Below are positions 61,256 to 64,000 of a stretch of 64,000 nucleotides of DNA, piece by piece. Source of the DNA: Chengkuizengella sp. SCS-71B (GTDB lineage: Bacteria; Bacillota; Bacilli; Paenibacillales; KCTC-33759). The notes under the pieces are model-generated. The model ran no database searches. It was not told the origin of the DNA and saw only the letters and a program-made list of their open reading frames with translations. The stretch covers positions 1,860,001 to 1,924,000 of the forward strand of contig NZ_JAZHSH010000001.1 of assembly GCF_040100845.1 (NCBI RefSeq), written 5' to 3'. The number at the start of each line of letters is the position of its first letter. The first letter of the stretch is position 1. Both the position numbers and the translations under genes were made by a program.

Positions 61256-61645
61256 ATGAAAAATAAGAGTATTTGGGTTTTGATATTAATAATACTTTTA
61301 ACGGCATGTGCAGAAGAAGAACGGTCTATTGGGATTGTAGATCAAACTATGTCTTTATCATATGAAAATGAAGATATCCAAAAGTTATCATTTTCTTTCA
61401 TCGTTAACTCATCACAAAAAATTAAAACTGTAAAATTAGATATTGTAAATGAAATTAAGAATCGATTAATGGAAACTAATATAGAGATCTTAAAGATGGA
61501 TGAATATCATTACAATTTAAAAGGGTTCTTACTTATCAATACAGAAGATATGTCAAAAGAGGATATTGTTTCTTTTGATACATTTATTAATAATATCATT
61601 TTAGAAAATATGGACGGAAGCTCTGAGGAACTAACTGTTAAATAA
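61256..61645 (+). CDS. small putative lipoprotein
   Basis: About 129 aa with the signal KNKSIWVLILIILLTACAEE (lipobox LTAC), then an alpha/beta extracellular domain. The ATG at 61256 follows AAGGGGTG. No family is recognised. It stands between other orphan genes of the same strand and might belong to the immunity or adaptation genes of the region. Confidence 0.68.
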   Translation: MKNKSIWVLILIILLTACAEEERSIGIVDQTMSLSYENEDIQKLSFSFIVNSSQKIKTVKLDIVNEIKNRLMETNIEILKMDEYHYNLKGFLLINTEDMSKEDIVSFDTFINNIILENMDGSSEELTVK

Positions 61646-61791
61646 CGATTAGATAAAAGAGTGATTTTATCGCAACACATGTTGTACAATGGTTTTATTA
61701 AAACATTTGTTTGATTTATATGCAAATCCTTATACTGATGATATGGATTATTAATTATTTTGAAGAATAGTTGACAAAAGGAGGCAGAATC

Positions 61792-62331
61792 ATGGGAGTG
61801 GACTTTCAAGCTATATTTACACATTCATATAAATTAAGTGAGATAATAAAGTTACCTGCCATTTTGAATGAAAATAAAACCCTTCAACAAATAAATGATA
61901 ATACTACAGATAAATGGCGTTGGGTGGATACAGATTTAGAGTTGGTATTTAATAGGGAATTATTTATTGATTTAGTTGGTCCCAATGATCTGGATATTAC
62001 ATTTGGTAAAAATCTTTGTGTTTTATATCCTGGATATAGATGGAAGCAATTTATTACAAATGAGCATATTCAATTTAAGTTAAGAAGAATATGTTATGAA
62101 CTCTCTCATTTATTTGAAACTCCTTTGTATGTACCAGAAATTTATGAATGTGATGGCTTCGTAATGGATGGCAAAACAATGGTAGATGTAAAAAGTTATA
62201 TGTATAGACGACTGGGTCCACCTAGTCCATCTATTGATGTAATTATTGAGAAGGAGAATGAATTTGAAGAGTTTCATGGATATGAACATGGTTATTTGAT
62301 TGATGATTTTAGAGATTTTAAAAAGGGTTAA
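61792..62331 (+). CDS. hypothetical protein of about 179 aa
   Basis: A soluble protein with no signal: VDFQAIFTHSYKLSEIIKLP near the start, KWRWVDTDLELVF, GKNLCVLYPGYRWKQF and RRICYELSHLFETP. GGAGG precedes the ATG at 61792. The sequence recalls small immunity-type orphans next to secreted toxins, but no family name can be given. It is 30 bp ahead of the next gene and probably shares its transcript. Confidence 0.65.
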   Translation: MGVDFQAIFTHSYKLSEIIKLPAILNENKTLQQINDNTTDKWRWVDTDLELVFNRELFIDLVGPNDLDITFGKNLCVLYPGYRWKQFITNEHIQFKLRRICYELSHLFETPLYVPEIYECDGFVMDGKTMVDVKSYMYRRLGPPSPSIDVIIEKENEFEEFHGYEHGYLIDDFRDFKKG

Positions 62332-62361
62332 TCTAGAAAACATAATAGGGAGAACCATGAT

Positions 62362-62979
62362 ATGAGTGAATTTACAGCAGGAAGTTTAGCATTAAAGAAA
62401 AGCATGCAAAAAGTGGAGCAACATTCAACTGTTACTTCTGTTCAAGAGATAAATGATAACTGGATTGTGTTTATCACTAATGATACAAGTGTGAGTGATA
62501 TTGTACCTGAAAGTGTATTTGAAATTTCAAAAGAATTTCCAATTCTCTATTTTTTTAATTTCGAGGATCATTGTTGGGGATATTATATTATCTTACAAGG
62601 AAAAATAGTTGCCAATATCTCTTTTTCGTATGAAGAAGAAAATACTGCAGTAGTAAGGTTAGCTGAGGAAAGGCATCCTGATGAAGATATAATGGAGCTT
62701 CTTTACATCGAACCAAACGCAAAAGAGCTTTATAATAAGTTACTATTCGAAGTAAAAGATAATCCTGAATATCTTAGAAAAATAGAAGAGCAATTAGAAA
62801 ATAAGAACGTTGAGTTCTTTAAATTATTTAATATACCTGATGAAGTTATTACAAAATTAGAATATATTTTATCCGCAGAGTATTGGAATAACTTAAAAAA
62901 CAAGCATGACCTAGTTGAAGAGTTTAAACAGTTACTTGAAATTAATGAGATGAGATGGATTCGTTCAGACCGAGTGTAG
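62362..62979 (+). CDS. hypothetical protein of 205 aa
   Basis: A soluble, acidic protein. Its first 100 residues look alpha/beta (NDNWIVFITNDTSVSDIVPE, FEDHCWGYYIILQG) and its second half helical (EEQLENKNVEFFKLFNIPDE). GGGAGA precedes the ATG. No family is recognised. It follows the 179-aa gene closely and may function with it. Confidence 0.65.
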   Translation: MSEFTAGSLALKKSMQKVEQHSTVTSVQEINDNWIVFITNDTSVSDIVPESVFEISKEFPILYFFNFEDHCWGYYIILQGKIVANISFSYEEENTAVVRLAEERHPDEDIMELLYIEPNAKELYNKLLFEVKDNPEYLRKIEEQLENKNVEFFKLFNIPDEVITKLEYILSAEYWNNLKNKHDLVEEFKQLLEINEMRWIRSDRV

Positions 62980-63181
62980 ATAGAATTTAAATTTAAAAAT
63001 GAATTAGATCAATAAAAATATTGAATTATCGAGACTTATTTAAACTAAAATATCTAGATAAGAAAAACTCTAATTTTACTTTGAGTATACCATCTTTCAT
63101 TGACAGTGTCATTTCCATATGTTACCTTAAAAAAGTATTACGTTTAACTGTTACAGTTCAATTTAAAAGGAGATGTTTTTA

Positions 63182-63502
63182 ATGTCAGATGAGATTTTTA
63201 ATCCACCAAGTAAACCAACAGTTGAGGACACACATAAAAGAGCAACTTTTCTAATTCGAAATGACCTCATAGAGAGGTTAAACGAAATTGTAAAGGGTGA
63301 AAAGAAAGGTACAAAACATAGGCTTGTTAATAAAGGTATTGAAAAAATACTTGATGAGTACAGTGAAAAACAACTATCAAAAGATGAAGAAAGCGAATTA
63401 ATATTTAGAGAAACTATTAAAAAGTACAATATAGATTTAAGTAAAGAAGATGAAAGAGAAAAGCTAGATACTTTGATTAAACTGTCCTTTAACATTAGAT
63501 AA
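63182..63502 (+). CDS. ribbon-helix-helix-type small protein
   Basis: About 106 aa. Residues 20-60 (KRATFLIRNDLIERLNEIV, then KHRLVNKGIEKIL) follow the ribbon-helix-helix pattern: a beta-type RATFLIR strand and two helices. Proteins of this kind are plasmid or phage-type repressors, antitoxins or partition factors. The C-terminal half is charged helix. The ATG at 63182 follows AAGGAGATG. The assignment is by pattern only. Confidence 0.6.
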   Translation: MSDEIFNPPSKPTVEDTHKRATFLIRNDLIERLNEIVKGEKKGTKHRLVNKGIEKILDEYSEKQLSKDEESELIFRETIKKYNIDLSKEDEREKLDTLIKLSFNIR

Positions 63503-63578
63503 AACAAGAATTTTATCAAATGAGTTCTTATAATAAAATAATAATTTACATAATCATGAAAAGAGGTTGTTTTAAAAT

Positions 63579-64000
63579 ATGCAGAAAAAACCTTCAAAGT
63601 TGTTATTTATAATGATTGCAGTATTAGTTGTAGTATTGCTGTCATCTTGTCGAACAAGTACCGATACGGAAGAACCAGAAATCAAAATTTTATCTGATTC
63701 AAATGAAGAATTAGATAAAATTTATTACGGAAATTTAAATAATGAAGAACAGGAAGAGATAGAAGAGAGACTAAAGGATTTTATGATAGGTAAAAGATTT
63801 ATTGATTTACCATTAATTGATCATGGCGACCAATTTCTAATCGAAGCTTTAAATTTTGAATCAGATGAATTTGAAATTTTTGAATATGTAATGGATGAGA
63901 GAGGTAATATTATCTCAGATTACGATATAAAGCCAGTGAATATAAGCACTAAAAGAGAAGGAAGGATTGGTATATATTCATTTGAAGAAAGACATGATTA
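63579..64000 (+). CDS. putative lipoprotein, cut by the window end
   Basis: An open frame from ATG at 63579 to the last base, at least 140 codons. The signal is KPSKLLFIMIAVLVVVLLSS then Cys (lipobox LSSC), followed by an acidic linker (STDTEEPE) and a mixed domain. The ribosome site is AAGAGG about 15 bases ahead, so the start is moderately sure. It continues beyond the window. No family is recognised. Confidence 0.65.
   Translation, partial: MQKKPSKLLFIMIAVLVVVLLSSCRTSTDTEEPEIKILSDSNEELDKIYYGNLNNEEQEEIEERLKDFMIGKRFIDLPLIDHGDQFLIEALNFESDEFEIFEYVMDERGNIISDYDIKPVNISTKREGRIGIYSFEERHD

Overview
The window looks like a chromosomal segment of a low-GC, endospore-forming member of the Bacillales. 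The base composition is strongly AT-rich by eye, ribosome binding sites are strong AGGAGG types, GTG and TTG starts are frequent, and rho-independent terminators are abundant. The gene content (a Tad pilus cluster with kinase and FHA proteins, SLH-anchored GH18 enzymes, a YtrA-type regulator, a Nup-like nucleoside ABC importer) fits the Paenibacillaceae best. A low-GC genus such as Chengkuizengella is a guess from gene content only.

Layout. 0-0.35 kb: MazG-like pyrophosphohydrolase. 0.4-14.7 kb: one co-directional block made of a lipoprotein, a Ser/Thr kinase fused to a degenerate CpaE-like domain, a group II intron with its reverse transcriptase, then TadZ, CpaF/TadA, TadB, TadC, a Flp-type pilin, three TadE/pseudopilin-like proteins (one 719 aa), a prepilin peptidase and a membrane FHA protein. 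Kinase and FHA protein bracket the secretion machine, which suggests phospho-control of the pilus. 15-21.7 kb: lipoprotein MBL hydrolase, an ABC exporter operon with a 37-aa membrane peptide, its divergent TetR-type regulator, a DinB-like protein, an esterase and an overlooked minus-strand gene whose start appears to be ATT. 22-27.7 kb: a protein with three near-identical beta-type repeats and a coupled 57-aa gene, a frameshifted methyltransferase, and small metabolic genes.

27.7-34.5 kb is the most striking part. Two tandem genes of about 937 codons each encode roughly fifty 14-residue HAEG repeats (YadA-head-like beta-roll) ending in an autoproteolytic peptidase-G2-like domain. A small coiled-coil protein follows, and two diverged copies of a 130-bp sequence flank the island. 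Neither large protein has a signal peptide, so a fibre built on the spore surface or a phage-like appendage is likely. 34.7-38.5 kb: two paralogous SLH-GH18 surface enzymes, one with fourteen 24-bp linker repeats.

38.7-44 kb: MOSC protein, then a GntR/YtrA-controlled five-gene ABC operon with a 37-bp perfect palindrome over its promoter. 44-48.4 kb: a two-gene 2-oxoacid:ferredoxin oxidoreductase preceded by a perfect Fnr-like site. 48.7-53.3 kb: a BMP-type nucleoside ABC importer ending in a bidirectional terminator. 53.4-57.9 kb: a CAP-domain secreted protein, a lysophospholipase-like hydrolase, a DUF1499 protein and a beta-hydroxyacid dehydrogenase. 57.9-64 kb: an eroded region with gene fragments, a DUF6881-barstar chimera, small membrane proteins, lipoproteins and orphan proteins that resembles the immunity end of a polymorphic-toxin locus. 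No tRNA, rRNA, IS transposase or CRISPR array was seen.
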